Shown one piece after another: positions 44,692 to 52,663 of a DNA stretch of 64,000 nucleotides. The stretch lies in NCBI RefSeq assembly GCF_030140925.1, contig NZ_JARBWD010000001.1, positions 1 through 64,000 of the forward strand. The letters are read 5' to 3'. The position numbers and the translations under genes are program-made. Source of the DNA: Parerythrobacter aestuarii (GTDB taxonomy: Bacteria > Pseudomonadota > Alphaproteobacteria > Sphingomonadales > Sphingomonadaceae). Positions within the stretch are counted from its first letter, which is position 1, and every line of letters starts with the position of its first letter. The notes beneath the pieces are model-generated. The model saw nothing but the letters and a program-made list of their open reading frames with translations, was not told where the DNA came from and made no database searches.

Positions 44692-45054
44692 GTGGCAAAG
44701 AGAATACTCGTTGTCGAGGATAACGACCTAAACCGGAAATTGTTCTGCGATGTGTTGCGGGCCAAGGGGCACGAGGTGTTGCCGTGTGCCGATGGCAACA
44801 ACGTGCTCTCGTCCGCGCGCGAGTTCGGCCCCGACCTAACCATCATGGATATCCAGCTGCCCAATATCTCCGGCGTCGAGCTGATCGCGGCGATGAAGAA
44901 GGATCCTACTCTGGCAACGATCCCGGTGCTCGCCGTCACTGCCTATGCCGGCAAGGGCGACGAAGAGCGCATTCGCGATGCCGGGGCGGCCGATTACCTG
45001 TCCAAGCCGGTCTCGATCGGTCCGTTCATGGCAGCGGTAGATCAGCTGTTGTAA
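44692..45054 (+). CDS. divK: Single-domain response regulator DivK
   Basis: The 120-residue CheY-like protein has the acidic pair in ILVVEDNDLNRKLFCDVL, the phospho-Asp in LTIMDIQLPNISGVEL near residue 53, Thr/Ala in AVTAYAGKGDEERIRDAG and Lys in YLSKPVS. These match DivK, which relays cell-pole identity to the CtrA phosphorelay through DivL/CckA. It starts with GTG after AAGGAAC. In Caulobacter pleD follows divK; here an acyl carrier protein gene follows instead. Confidence 0.94.
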   Translation: MAKRILVVEDNDLNRKLFCDVLRAKGHEVLPCADGNNVLSSAREFGPDLTIMDIQLPNISGVELIAAMKKDPTLATIPVLAVTAYAGKGDEERIRDAGAADYLSKPVSIGPFMAAVDQLL

Positions 45055-45165
45055 GGGCCGCGCGAAACACCCCGCGCTTGACAAGCGGAGCGCAAACCCG
45101 CTTTCCCAAGCGCAGCAACTACACGGGCCGGACGGTTCCCGCCCGCAACCAAGGATAGACCCTTT

Positions 45166-45408
45166 ATGGATCGCGCCGACGTCGATAGCCGCATTCGCAC
45201 TCTCATCGACCCCTTCAACAAGAAAGGCGTCACTATCACCGATGCCTCGACCTTCCAGAACGACCTGGAATTCGACAGCCTTACAGTGATGGATTTCGTG
45301 GCCGAGATCGAAGACGAGTTCGACATCATCATCTCCATGAACCAGCAGGCCGAGATCGAGAATTACGGCCAGCTGGTGGATGCCGTCACCAAGATGGCGA
45401 GCGAATAA
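45166..45408 (+). CDS. Acyl carrier protein (sphingolipid-associated)
   Basis: The 80-residue product is an acyl carrier protein with the phosphopantetheine site Ser in LEFDSLTVMDFVAEIEDEFDI near residue 41. Its stop overlaps the start of the serine palmitoyltransferase gene by one base, so the two are coupled. In Caulobacter and Sphingomonas a dedicated ACP supplies acyl-thioester to the bacterial sphingoid-base enzyme; that role is inferred from position. Confidence 0.93.
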   Translation: MDRADVDSRIRTLIDPFNKKGVTITDASTFQNDLEFDSLTVMDFVAEIEDEFDIIISMNQQAEIENYGQLVDAVTKMASE

Positions 45409-46658
45409 TGAGCGAAGGCATTTCGCAGCCGGACCAGCCGGCCGAAACCGAAGGCGGGGAAAAGGACCTGTTCTCCAAGTTCGACGACATCATCGCGCTG
45501 CGCAGCGGCTTGCTCGCCAGCGGGCAGGAAGACCCGTTCAGCCTGGTGATGGAGAAAGTGCTCTCGCCGACCCGGGCCATCTGCAACGGGCGCGACACAA
45601 TCCTGCTCGGCACTTACAACTACATGGGCATGACTTTCGATCCGGAAGTGATCGAAGCGGGCGAACAGGCACTGCGCGATTTCGGCAGCGGCACCACCGG
45701 CAGCCGCGTACTCAACGGTACCTACCAGGGCCACAAGGAATGCGAGGACGCCCTGCGCGAGTTCTATGACATGGACCACGCAATGGTGTTCTCTACCGGC
45801 TACCAGGCCAATCTCGGGATCATCAGCACGATCGCCGGCAAGGGCGATTACATCATCCTCGACATCGATAGCCATGCGTCGATCTGGGATGGCTGCGCGA
45901 TGGGCAATGCCGAAGTCGTGCCGTTCAAGCACAACGATATCGAAGCCTTGGAAAAGCGCCTCAGGCGAATTCCGGAGGGCGCGGGCAAGCTGGTTGTGCT
46001 GGAAGGCGTCTATTCCATGCTCGGCGATATCGCCCCGCTCAAGGAGATGGTCGAGATCTCCAAGAAATACGGTGCCATGGTGCTGGTCGACGAAGCGCAT
46101 TCGATGGGCTTCATCGGTGAGCATGGCCGCGGTGTGTGCGAGCAGGCCGGGATCGTCGACCAGTGCGATTTCATCATCGGCACTTTCTCCAAGAGCGTCG
46201 GCACGGTCGGCGGCTTCTGCGTCTCCAACCATCCCAAGTTCGAGATCATGCGGCTGGTGTGCCGGCCCTATGTCTTCACCGCGTCGCTCCCGCCCAGCGT
46301 GGTGGCGACGGCGGCGACCTCGATCCGCAAGCTCATGCACGGCTCCAACAAGCGCGCGCATCTGTGGGAGAATTCCAAGACCCTGCACAAGGGGCTGACC
46401 GATCTCGGCTTCGAGCTCGGCACGAAGGAACCGCAGAGCGCGATTGTCGCTGTCATCATGCCGGACCTGCAGAAAGGTGCGGCGATGTGGGAAGCGCTGC
46501 TGAAGGAAGGGCTTTACGTCAACCTCGCGCGCCCGCCGGCGACGCCCGCCAACATGACGCTGCTGCGCTGTTCGCTGTGCGCCGAGCATAGCGAAGAGGA
46601 AGTGCAGACCATCCTCGGCATGTTCGAGCGCGCCGGCAAGGCGACCGGGATCATCTGA
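45408..46658 (+). CDS. spt: Serine palmitoyltransferase
   Basis: The 416-residue PLP enzyme condenses serine with palmitoyl thioester to 3-ketosphinganine, the first step of sphingolipid synthesis. It closely resembles the Sphingomonas enzyme: TILLGTYNYMGMTFDPEVIEAG, LVDEAHSMGFIGEHGRG, and the Schiff-base Lys in GTFSKSVGTVGGF. The protein is soluble, as in sphingomonads. It overlaps the ACP gene upstream and the DUF4431-like gene downstream (TGATG). Confidence 0.96.
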   Translation: MSEGISQPDQPAETEGGEKDLFSKFDDIIALRSGLLASGQEDPFSLVMEKVLSPTRAICNGRDTILLGTYNYMGMTFDPEVIEAGEQALRDFGSGTTGSRVLNGTYQGHKECEDALREFYDMDHAMVFSTGYQANLGIISTIAGKGDYIILDIDSHASIWDGCAMGNAEVVPFKHNDIEALEKRLRRIPEGAGKLVVLEGVYSMLGDIAPLKEMVEISKKYGAMVLVDEAHSMGFIGEHGRGVCEQAGIVDQCDFIIGTFSKSVGTVGGFCVSNHPKFEIMRLVCRPYVFTASLPPSVVATAATSIRKLMHGSNKRAHLWENSKTLHKGLTDLGFELGTKEPQSAIVAVIMPDLQKGAAMWEALLKEGLYVNLARPPATPANMTLLRCSLCAEHSEEEVQTILGMFERAGKATGII

Positions 46659-47107
46659 TGCTGGGCGTGCTCGCCCCGCTGGCGCTGTTCCTGGTGTCGG
46701 GTGACACCGTGGCGGCGGAGGAAACGGAAACAGCACCGGCGTGCCTCGACATCAGCGGTGAGCTCACGCTTGAAGGCGAATTGAGTTCAGGCAGCGTCAC
46801 TCTGACGCGGGGCACTGCCGACGGGGGCAGCGAAGAGTTTGAGCATCGCTTCCTCATCCTCACCCTGCCATGGCAGGAATGCTTCTTCGACAGCGATGGA
46901 GTGATGCACAAATTCGGTCGGGTCCATGCCTATACCGAGCTTGGCGATGTCGAAGAGCTGATGCGGCGCGCCGAGGGCAAGACCGTGAGGCTGACCGGCG
47001 AGGCCTTCCCCGGCCACACCCGCTATCACATGGCACCGCTGGTGCTGGAGGTCTATGGTTTCGCCACGGTCGACCCCGAAGACTTGGACGACCCGCTGGC
47101 GCATTAG
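46658..47107 (+). CDS. Secreted DUF4431-like protein
   Basis: The 149-residue product has a signal peptide (hydrophobic residues 2-13, likely cleavage after AEE or AAE region) and a single domain with CLDISGELTLEGEL, FLILTLPWQECFF and EGKTVRLTGEAFPGHTRYHMAPLVLEV. This resembles DUF4431, which is of unknown function and usually periplasmic. Its ATG overlaps the stop of spt (TGATG), which makes it the third gene of the ACP-spt unit. A role near sphingolipid handling is only a guess from position. Confidence 0.75.
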   Translation: MLGVLAPLALFLVSGDTVAAEETETAPACLDISGELTLEGELSSGSVTLTRGTADGGSEEFEHRFLILTLPWQECFFDSDGVMHKFGRVHAYTELGDVEELMRRAEGKTVRLTGEAFPGHTRYHMAPLVLEVYGFATVDPEDLDDPLAH

Positions 47108-47775
47108 TTTTTCGGCTGCGCGAGCAACCATGCCGCCAGCCTCGTCGCGATGGCAGCCCCGACAAACTGCGCCACAACGAACATCGGCACATCGGCGGGG
47201 GCGATCCCGGCGAAGGTATCGCTGAGCGAGCGAACAACGGTAATCGCGGGATTGGCGAAACTGGTCGAGGACGTGAACCAGTAAGCGCTGGTGATGTACA
47301 GCGCAACGCCCGCCGGAATCGCTTCGGCGCGATGCCTGAGCAGCAGCAGGATCGTCAGCACCAGCCCGAGAGTCGCGATCAGTTCGCCGGTCCATTGGCC
47401 AATGCCGGCGCGTGCCTTGGTCGAGAATTGCAGGATTTCGAGATCGAACATCAGATGGACGGCCAGCGCGCCGAGCGAACCGATTGCGACCTGCGTGGCG
47501 ATGTACAACCCAGCCTCACGCGCGCCGATCTGCTTGCGCAGCAGGAACGCGAAGGTCACCGCCGGGTTGAAATGCGCGCCTGAAATCGGGCCAAGCATGG
47601 CGATCAGAACATAGAGGATCGCGCCGGTGGCGATGGTATTGGCCAGCAACGCCAACGCCACGTTTCCGCCGGCCAGTTGTTCCGCCATCACGCCGGAGCC
47701 GATGACTCCTGCAAACAGGAAGAAGCTGCCGATCCCCTCGGCAGAGAGTTTTCGGGAAAGAGTTGGCTCAGGCAT
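47104..47775 (-). CDS. MIP-family channel (aquaporin / aquaglyceroporin, AqpS-like)
   Basis: The 223-residue product has six hydrophobic segments and two pore half-helices. The first has the canonical HFNPAVTFAF; the second reads FANPAITVVRSLSDTFAGI. This resembles AqpS-type channels, some of which conduct arsenite or glycerol, but selectivity cannot be read. It is convergent with the DUF4431-like gene, with 4 bases of stop overlap. Confidence 0.9.
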   Translation of the reverse strand: MPEPTLSRKLSAEGIGSFFLFAGVIGSGVMAEQLAGGNVALALLANTIATGAILYVLIAMLGPISGAHFNPAVTFAFLLRKQIGAREAGLYIATQVAIGSLGALAVHLMFDLEILQFSTKARAGIGQWTGELIATLGLVLTILLLLRHRAEAIPAGVALYITSAYWFTSSTSFANPAITVVRSLSDTFAGIAPADVPMFVVAQFVGAAIATRLAAWLLAQPKN

Positions 47776-47881
47776 CGCGGCTCCACGGTAGGTGGCTCGC
47801 GATTGCCCGATTGTGTGACGCGATCAAGACATAAAGTCGAGCGGGCAGCGCAAGGAGGTGATGCGCGGCCCGCTCGCTCTG

Positions 47882-48733
47882 TCAGGCAGCCTCTTGTGCT
47901 GCCCCCTCTCCAACCGGTGAAGCGATCGTCTCTTCCTTGTTCTCCGGGAAGATCGGCCACAGCAGCTGCTGGCCGAGCGTTGCTGGAGCGAGGTTCTCGA
48001 CGCCATAGCTTTCTGGATAGCTGCGGGTGATCTTGGCGGTGCCGAACAGCACGTCCCAGAAGAACAGCAAGTTGCCGTAGTTGCCCTTGTAGTGTGTTGC
48101 GGGATCGTTGGCATGGCGGCCGTGGTGTGCATGGTGCGTGCTCGGCGTCGAGATCGTGCGCTCGACCACCCACATCACGGGGCTCAACCACTTGATCCGG
48201 TACAGCGGTTTGTCCCAAGCGACGTCCGAATGCGCGCCGATAATGACCGCCATCTTGACCACCAGATAGCCCGCATACACCCACCCGAGACCCATGTAGA
48301 GCAGTGCGCCTGCGGTCCACAATCCGGGCATCATCATGTAGTAAATGATGTTGTTCCGGTAGACGAGCCGCACACTCATGTACTTGGCGTTGTGATGCGC
48401 GCGGTGGAGATTGTAGAGCCATGGGAAGGTGTGGCTGGCGCGGTGCCACCAGTATTGCGTCATGTCCTCCAGGACCAGGAAAAGTGCGATCGCTGCAAAG
48501 ACGTTGAGATTGGTCAGCGCCCCTTCGAGACCCGGTGCGATCGCTGCCATGATCGCGGCGGAGAGGAACACGATGCCGGGTTGGGTGACGGCCAGCAGCA
48601 TGGTCATGCTGACGCCTTCGACAATCCCGTCGTCCCGCGTCTGCTCTCCCTTGGTGAACAGGTTCGAACGCCACAGTTCCAGCAGGCCGAAGCCGATGTA
48701 GATGGCGAGGACGGCGATGGTCGATGTCGGCAT
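47882..48733 (-). CDS. Sterol desaturase / fatty-acid hydroxylase family protein
   Basis: The 283-residue membrane protein has four to five hydrophobic segments and the three His clusters of the di-iron hydroxylase superfamily: WWHRASH near residue 100, NLHRAHHNAKY and STPSTHHAHHGRHAND. The substrate may be a carotenoid, sterol-like or sphingoid lipid. A fatty-acid or sphinganine hydroxylase role is possible because spt is encoded 1.2 kb away, but this is inference. The ATG at 48733 has AGGGAG upstream. It is divergent from a Crp/Fnr regulator. Confidence 0.92.
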   Translation of the reverse strand: MPTSTIAVLAIYIGFGLLELWRSNLFTKGEQTRDDGIVEGVSMTMLLAVTQPGIVFLSAAIMAAIAPGLEGALTNLNVFAAIALFLVLEDMTQYWWHRASHTFPWLYNLHRAHHNAKYMSVRLVYRNNIIYYMMMPGLWTAGALLYMGLGWVYAGYLVVKMAVIIGAHSDVAWDKPLYRIKWLSPVMWVVERTISTPSTHHAHHGRHANDPATHYKGNYGNLLFFWDVLFGTAKITRSYPESYGVENLAPATLGQQLLWPIFPENKEETIASPVGEGAAQEAA

Positions 48734-48781
48734 GATCCACTCCCTTGTTGCAAGCGGCATAGCGAGCTATCACCTCCAAGA

Positions 48782-49459
48782 ATGTCAAATATTGAACAAT
48801 TGGAAACTCCCCGCCAAGGACGCTCACTGGCCTCGCCGACGTTGTTCGGCTTGCTCGAGCCTGAGCTGCAGGCCGAGCTGCGCGAAGCTGCCCCGTTGCG
48901 CCGCTTCGCCTCAGGGCAGCTGATCCAGCAGCGCGGCGAGGAATCGAACGGTTTCTGGCTGATCGAGAGCGGCGCAGTGGTGGTCGGGCAATATCTGCCC
49001 GATGGCGACTTCCGCGCTGTCGCGCATTTGCAACCGGGCGATTCCTATGGCGAGCTGGCGTGGCTTGCCGGTCGCGCGCGGGTTGTAGACGCGGTGGCCA
49101 AGACCGCCAGCACCGTCCGCTGGATCGAAGGCGCGCGTTACGAAGCGCTTCTCGCCCGCAGTCCTGAGGCCATGCGCCGCTTGCTCGGCGGTCTGGCGGA
49201 GGAACTACAGGAGATGATCGACCTGGTCGCCGGACAGCACGGGGGCACCGGGCTTAACCGGATCGCACATTTGCTGCGCAACCTCTCGGCCACCGGCCCG
49301 GTCATCACGCTCGGGCAACAGGAGCTGGGCGACTTGGCCGGCGTCACCCGCGTCACCGCCAATGGCGCGCTCAAGGAACTGGAAGCGGCGGGCTGCATCA
49401 CCCGCGGCTACCGCAGGATCACAGTCACCGACCGCGCCCGGCTGGCGGACTGGACTTGA
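48782..49459 (+). CDS. Crp/Fnr family transcription regulator
   Basis: The 225-residue product has an N-terminal cyclic-nucleotide-binding-like beta-roll (about 20-130, with LIQQRGEESNGFWLIESGAVVVGQ) and a C-terminal winged helix with ELGDLAGVTRVTANGALKELEAAG. The cysteine cluster of oxygen-sensing Fnr is absent. Starts: the frame extends about 230 codons upstream through the opposite gene and is rejected; the ATG at 48782 fits the family. It is divergent from the hydroxylase gene with a 48-bp gap, so it could regulate it. Confidence 0.88.
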   Translation: MSNIEQLETPRQGRSLASPTLFGLLEPELQAELREAAPLRRFASGQLIQQRGEESNGFWLIESGAVVVGQYLPDGDFRAVAHLQPGDSYGELAWLAGRARVVDAVAKTASTVRWIEGARYEALLARSPEAMRRLLGGLAEELQEMIDLVAGQHGGTGLNRIAHLLRNLSATGPVITLGQQELGDLAGVTRVTANGALKELEAAGCITRGYRRITVTDRARLADWT

Positions 49460-49469
49460 TCGAGCAGGC

Positions 49470-50126
49470 CTAGCCCGCGTCCGTCACGCTCTCGGTGGGC
49501 GCACCGGCGCACGGGTCTTCCTTCTCGCCCCTACCGCCGAGCTGGGTGATGGCGAGGATCCCGCCCACCACCAGCACCACGAAGACGGTCGTCACCCAGC
49601 CCAGGTACTTGTCGATGAAAGCCTTGATGGGCGCGCCGAAGATGCGGAATAGCAAGCCGACGGTGAAGAAGATCGCCCCGCGCCCGGCGAGACTGGCCAG
49701 GATGAACGGCACCAGCGCCATACCCAGGAATCCGGCGGTGATAGTCAGCAGCTTGAACGGTACCGGGGTCGCCCCGGCGATGATCACCGCAGCCACGCCA
49801 TATTCGTCGAAGGTGCATTGCGCGGCGGGAAGCGCGTCATAAAGGCCGATCGCCTTGAGCAGCGGCACGCCGACCGTGTCGAACAGCGCCCAGCCGATGA
49901 AGTACCCAAACAGCCCGCCGACAACCGAGCTGAGGGTGGCGATGATGCCGAACCGCAGCGCCTTCTTCGGCTCGGCCAGGCACATCAGCCCCAGCAGCGG
50001 GTGCGGCGGGATCGGGAAGAAGCTCGCTTCGATGAAGCAGAAGAACGCCAGCCACCACTGCGCCGCCGGATGCGCGGCTTTTTCCAGCGTCCATTCATAC
50101 AGCCCGCGCAGCGGTTTCATGACCAT
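49470..50126 (-). CDS. DedA/YqaA-family (VTT domain) membrane protein
   Basis: The 218-residue product has four to five hydrophobic segments. The VTT/DedA core is visible as FCFIEASFFPIPPHPLLGLMCL, GIIATLSSVVGGLFGYFIGWALF and ATPVPFKLLTITAGFLGMALVPFILASLAGRG. YqaA and DedA proteins affect membrane lipid transport or membrane potential. I start at the ATG at 50126 rather than the TTG at 50144, since GGGGAA lies upstream. It is convergent with the Crp/Fnr gene. Confidence 0.9.
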   Translation of the reverse strand: MVMKPLRGLYEWTLEKAAHPAAQWWLAFFCFIEASFFPIPPHPLLGLMCLAEPKKALRFGIIATLSSVVGGLFGYFIGWALFDTVGVPLLKAIGLYDALPAAQCTFDEYGVAAVIIAGATPVPFKLLTITAGFLGMALVPFILASLAGRGAIFFTVGLLFRIFGAPIKAFIDKYLGWVTTVFVVLVVGGILAITQLGGRGEKEDPCAGAPTESVTDAG

Positions 50127-50220
50127 GTGAGACGTGTTCCCCAAAGTGGAACGCAGCGATTAGGGGAGGCGGCAGCGGCACGCAAGCACCAAACAAACTA
50201 ACCTATTTGGCACTTTTCTA

Positions 50221-50311
50221 TTGACATCGTCACGCTCTTTGGTTAGAGAAACGGAACATCGCGATATACCGATTCGACACGGGCGGCCCTGCAGGATGCA
50301 GCGTCGCCCGT
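50221..50311 (+). promoter_or_regulatory. Possible promoter and two-tier hairpin upstream of a phage-like gene pair
   Basis: TTGACA at 50221-50226 is a good -35 candidate, with a weak TTAGAG about 16 bases further. Downstream lies a two-tier hairpin: ACGGGCG (50279-50285) pairs with CGCCCGT (50305-50311), enclosing CTGCA/TGCAG (50289-50293 with 50297-50301). It is followed by TTGTGTTGG. It could be a leader structure or an attenuator-like element. Confidence 0.35.
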
Positions 50312-50368
50312 TTGTGTTGGGGCTCGCAAGCGACCGGATGAACCGCAGGCCAATCCGGCAATGCTCCG

Positions 50369-50770
50369 GTGACAAGGATCGCCACACTCGGCTTGGGCGA
50401 CGACGCACCCATCTACGCCGACCTGCGAAATGCGGGCTCGAGCATCATCCCTCCGCCACCGGTACACCCGCGCGCCCGAATCGGGGCGGCGGGCGAAAGA
50501 GTCTGGTGCTGGATCCGCCGAAGCCGGGGCGGCTGGCTGTGGCCAGACGCTGTCGAAGTGCCATTGGTGGAAGAAACAGAAGCCTACCTGGTCGGCGCGG
50601 GGCCTGTGTCCGTCCCGACCCGCAGTTGGCAGGTATCAGCCCCAAGGATCGAACTTTCAGCGAGTGAATACAGCCTCTTGCTGGCAGATGCAGCAGGGCA
50701 GGCCTTGTGGGTCCGGCAGATCGGACGGCACGCGCTTTCCGACCCGGTGCTGCTCGCTCAGCTTCCCTGA
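50369..50770 (+). CDS. Hypothetical protein preceding DUF2793, possibly tail-related
   Basis: The 133-residue product has no signal peptide. It contains a WCWIRRSRGGWLWPDA stretch, a Glu/Val strand-rich middle and an end reading ALWVRQIGRHALSDPVLLAQL. I do not recognise the family. The short soluble strand-rich composition and its place directly before DUF2793 suggest a phage-tail or gene-transfer-agent accessory. The GTG start has no clear ribosome binding site, which lowers confidence. Confidence 0.5.
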   Translation: MTRIATLGLGDDAPIYADLRNAGSSIIPPPPVHPRARIGAAGERVWCWIRRSRGGWLWPDAVEVPLVEETEAYLVGAGPVSVPTRSWQVSAPRIELSASEYSLLLADAAGQALWVRQIGRHALSDPVLLAQLP

Positions 50771-50797
50771 CCTTCCAACCTGCAAGAGGACTCCCAA

Positions 50798-51253
50798 ATG
50801 GCAGACCCCGTAACCTATCAGAGCAATTCGCCGCGCCACGCGTTGCCGCTGCTGTTCGCGGCGCAGGCTCAGAAGGAGCCCATCGTCAACGAAGCCCTTG
50901 GCCGGCTTGACGCTCTGCTTCATCTGGCGGTTTCCGGACAAAGCAATGACCCGCCGCAATCGCCTGTGGAGGGTGAATGCTGGCTGGTCGGGTCAAGTCC
51001 GACCGGCAGTTGGCAAGGTCAGGCTGAGAGGATTGCCGCATGGTTCGCCAACGATTGGCTATTCCTGGAACCACGTGACGGCATGCTGTGCTGGAACGCC
51101 GATACCTCGCAGTTCCATTTCCATGCCAGCGGCTGGAACGTTCCCGTGCGGCCTGGCGCACCTGCCGGGGGAGCGACGATCGATGCCGAAGCGCGGCTCG
51201 CAATTGATGAAATAATTGCTGCACTGACTGCAGCAGGAGTCGTGGGTCCGTAA
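50798..51253 (+). CDS. DUF2793 domain protein (phage/GTA tail-associated)
   Basis: The 151-residue product matches the DUF2793 core: LPLLFAAQAQKEPIVNEALGRLDALLHLAVSG, GECWLVGSSPTGSWQG and NDWLFLEPRDGMLCWNADT. DUF2793 is found in alphaproteobacterial prophages and gene-transfer-agent clusters, often near tail-fibre genes. No other phage gene lies nearby, so it is isolated, either a remnant or a recruited gene. It starts 28 bases after the upstream hypothetical. Confidence 0.85.
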   Translation: MADPVTYQSNSPRHALPLLFAAQAQKEPIVNEALGRLDALLHLAVSGQSNDPPQSPVEGECWLVGSSPTGSWQGQAERIAAWFANDWLFLEPRDGMLCWNADTSQFHFHASGWNVPVRPGAPAGGATIDAEARLAIDEIIAALTAAGVVGP

Positions 51254-51445
51254 CCGGCTAAGCAATGGATTCGGAACGGATTCCGCAGCTACACATTGCA
51301 AATTACGCAAAGAAAATTTGCGAGCCTCCGGAAATGCGGCATTCTTGCAACAGATTGATGTGTTTGTCAGCTTGCCACTAACGGGGGGAAAAGTTAGATG
51401 GGAGTCTCTTGGTGGCTCCAATTCGCTTAAAAGGGGAATTACATA
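51254..51445 (+). promoter_or_regulatory. Structured 5' region of the ompA-like gene
   Basis: This 192-bp leader carries several small inverted repeats: CGCAAA/TTTGCG (51306-51311 with 51317-51322), CTAAC/GTTAG (51378-51382 with 51393-51397) and AATTC/GAATT bracketing the AAGGGG ribosome binding sequence just before the ATG at 51446. Porin mRNAs commonly have long structured leaders that are targets of small RNAs. No promoter hexamers were resolved. Confidence 0.4.
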
Positions 51446-52570
51446 ATGAGGAAACTCGTCATCGGAATGGCGATGGCCTCCACGGCCCTTGCATCGCCGG
51501 CCCTCGCTCGTGACGATGCTTGGTATGTCGAGGTAGACGGCGGTGTAATGGTCGTCGAAGACATCGATCTCAATATCAACACTGTCGCAGACGACCTGAC
51601 CATTGGAACCGACGAAGGCTTCGACTTCGGCGGTATTGTTGGTTACGACTTCGGCGCAGTCCGCCTCGAAGCGGAAGCCAGCTATCGCGAAGCCAATGTC
51701 GATGAAATCGCCGTTGGCCTCGGTGGCTTCCCGAACGGCGGCGTCCGTGGCGCCCCGACCGGCAAGTTCCCGGGTGGTGGTGACGTCAGCGCGCTGAGCT
51801 TCATGGTCAACGCCATGGCCGACTTCGGTCCCGACGATGGCCTGCAGGGCTTCATCGGCGGTGGTGTCGGTGTTGCTCGCACCTCGATCACTGCCAGCAC
51901 CAACCCGAACTCCGCTCCGGGTCTCGACGATTCGGACAGCGGCTTCGCCTGGCAGCTCATCGGTGGTATCCGCGCTCCGCTGAACGACAAGTGGGACGTT
52001 GGCCTCAAGTACCGCATGTTCAATGTCGACAGCGTCGAGCTGATCGATCGTGCCGGTCGCCTGGTTGACGACAACTTCCGTTCGCACTCGCTGCTCGGAA
52101 CGCTGACCTACAACTTCGGCGAACCGCCGGCACCGCCGCCTCCGCCGCCGCCGCCGCCGCCGCCGCCGACCGCTCCTACGCCGCCGCCGCCGCCGCCTCC
52201 GCCGCCGCCGCCGCCGCCGTGCAACACCGGTCCCTACATCGTGTTCTTCGAATGGGATCAGTCGGACATCACGCCGGAAGCTGCGACCATCCTGAACAAC
52301 GCAGTGGCTGCCTACGCCAACTGCGGTACGGCTTCGGTCATGCTGGCCGGTCACGCCGACCGTTCGGGCTCGGCTACCTACAACGTCGGTCTTTCGGAAC
52401 GCCGCAATACCTCGGTACGCGAGTACCTCAACGGTCGCGGTATCCCGGATGCGCGGATCTCGTCGGAAGCCTTCGGCGAAACACAGAACCGCGTCCCGAC
52501 CGCAGACGGTGTTCGCGAACTGCAGAACCGTCGCGTGGAAATCACTTACGGTCCGGGTTCGGGCATGTAA
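51446..52570 (+). CDS. OmpA-family outer-membrane protein with polyproline linker
   Basis: The 374-residue product has a signal peptide (cleavage near ALA-R at residue 22), an eight-stranded barrel-like domain (about 25-228; ends LLGTLTYNFG), a linker of about 30 prolines broken once by TAPT, and a C-terminal OmpA/peptidoglycan-binding domain: YIVFFEWDQSDITPEAATIL and LAGHADRSGSATYNVGLSERR, with the conserved Asp/Arg pair for diaminopimelate. It anchors the outer membrane to peptidoglycan. The linker DNA is a CCG-type repeat. A strong terminator follows. Confidence 0.95.
   Translation: MRKLVIGMAMASTALASPALARDDAWYVEVDGGVMVVEDIDLNINTVADDLTIGTDEGFDFGGIVGYDFGAVRLEAEASYREANVDEIAVGLGGFPNGGVRGAPTGKFPGGGDVSALSFMVNAMADFGPDDGLQGFIGGGVGVARTSITASTNPNSAPGLDDSDSGFAWQLIGGIRAPLNDKWDVGLKYRMFNVDSVELIDRAGRLVDDNFRSHSLLGTLTYNFGEPPAPPPPPPPPPPPPTAPTPPPPPPPPPPPPPCNTGPYIVFFEWDQSDITPEAATILNNAVAAYANCGTASVMLAGHADRSGSATYNVGLSERRNTSVREYLNGRGIPDARISSEAFGETQNRVPTADGVRELQNRRVEITYGPGSGM
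52131..52219 (+). repeat. CCG/CCT repeat encoding the polyproline linker
   Basis: Two runs of mostly CCG codons (12 or so prolines, then about 13) separated by ACCGCTCCTACG sit inside the OmpA-like gene. Such trinucleotide runs can vary in length by slippage, which would alter linker length in frame. Confidence 0.8.
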
Positions 52571-52596
52571 GTTCGGATTTTCCGACAAACACGAAG

Positions 52597-52625
52597 AGGG
52601 GCCGGAGCAATCCGGCCCCTTTTTC
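52597..52625 (+). terminator. Intrinsic terminator after the ompA-like gene
   Basis: A 9-bp GC-rich stem (AGGGGCCGG at 52597-52605 with CCGGCCCCT at 52612-52620), a 6-base loop and TTTTT directly behind it. It lies 27 bases after the stop and just ahead of the SodC gene. Confidence 0.92.
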
Positions 52626-52663
52626 GTTATGGGGTCAGATACTCATTGCGGAGACCCTTAGAC

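Noticed and set aside
48092..48781. Upstream extension of the Crp/Fnr gene
   Set aside because: The added 230 codons run antisense to the sterol-desaturase-family gene and are unlike any regulator.
48734..48781. Consensus Fnr/Crp operator in the divergent gap
   Set aside because: No TTGAT-N4-ATCAA or TGTGA-N6-TCACA is present; only short imperfect repeats were seen.
50145..51253. Prophage
   Set aside because: Only one phage/GTA-type gene (DUF2793) and one unknown are present, with no integrase, terminase, capsid or attachment repeats.
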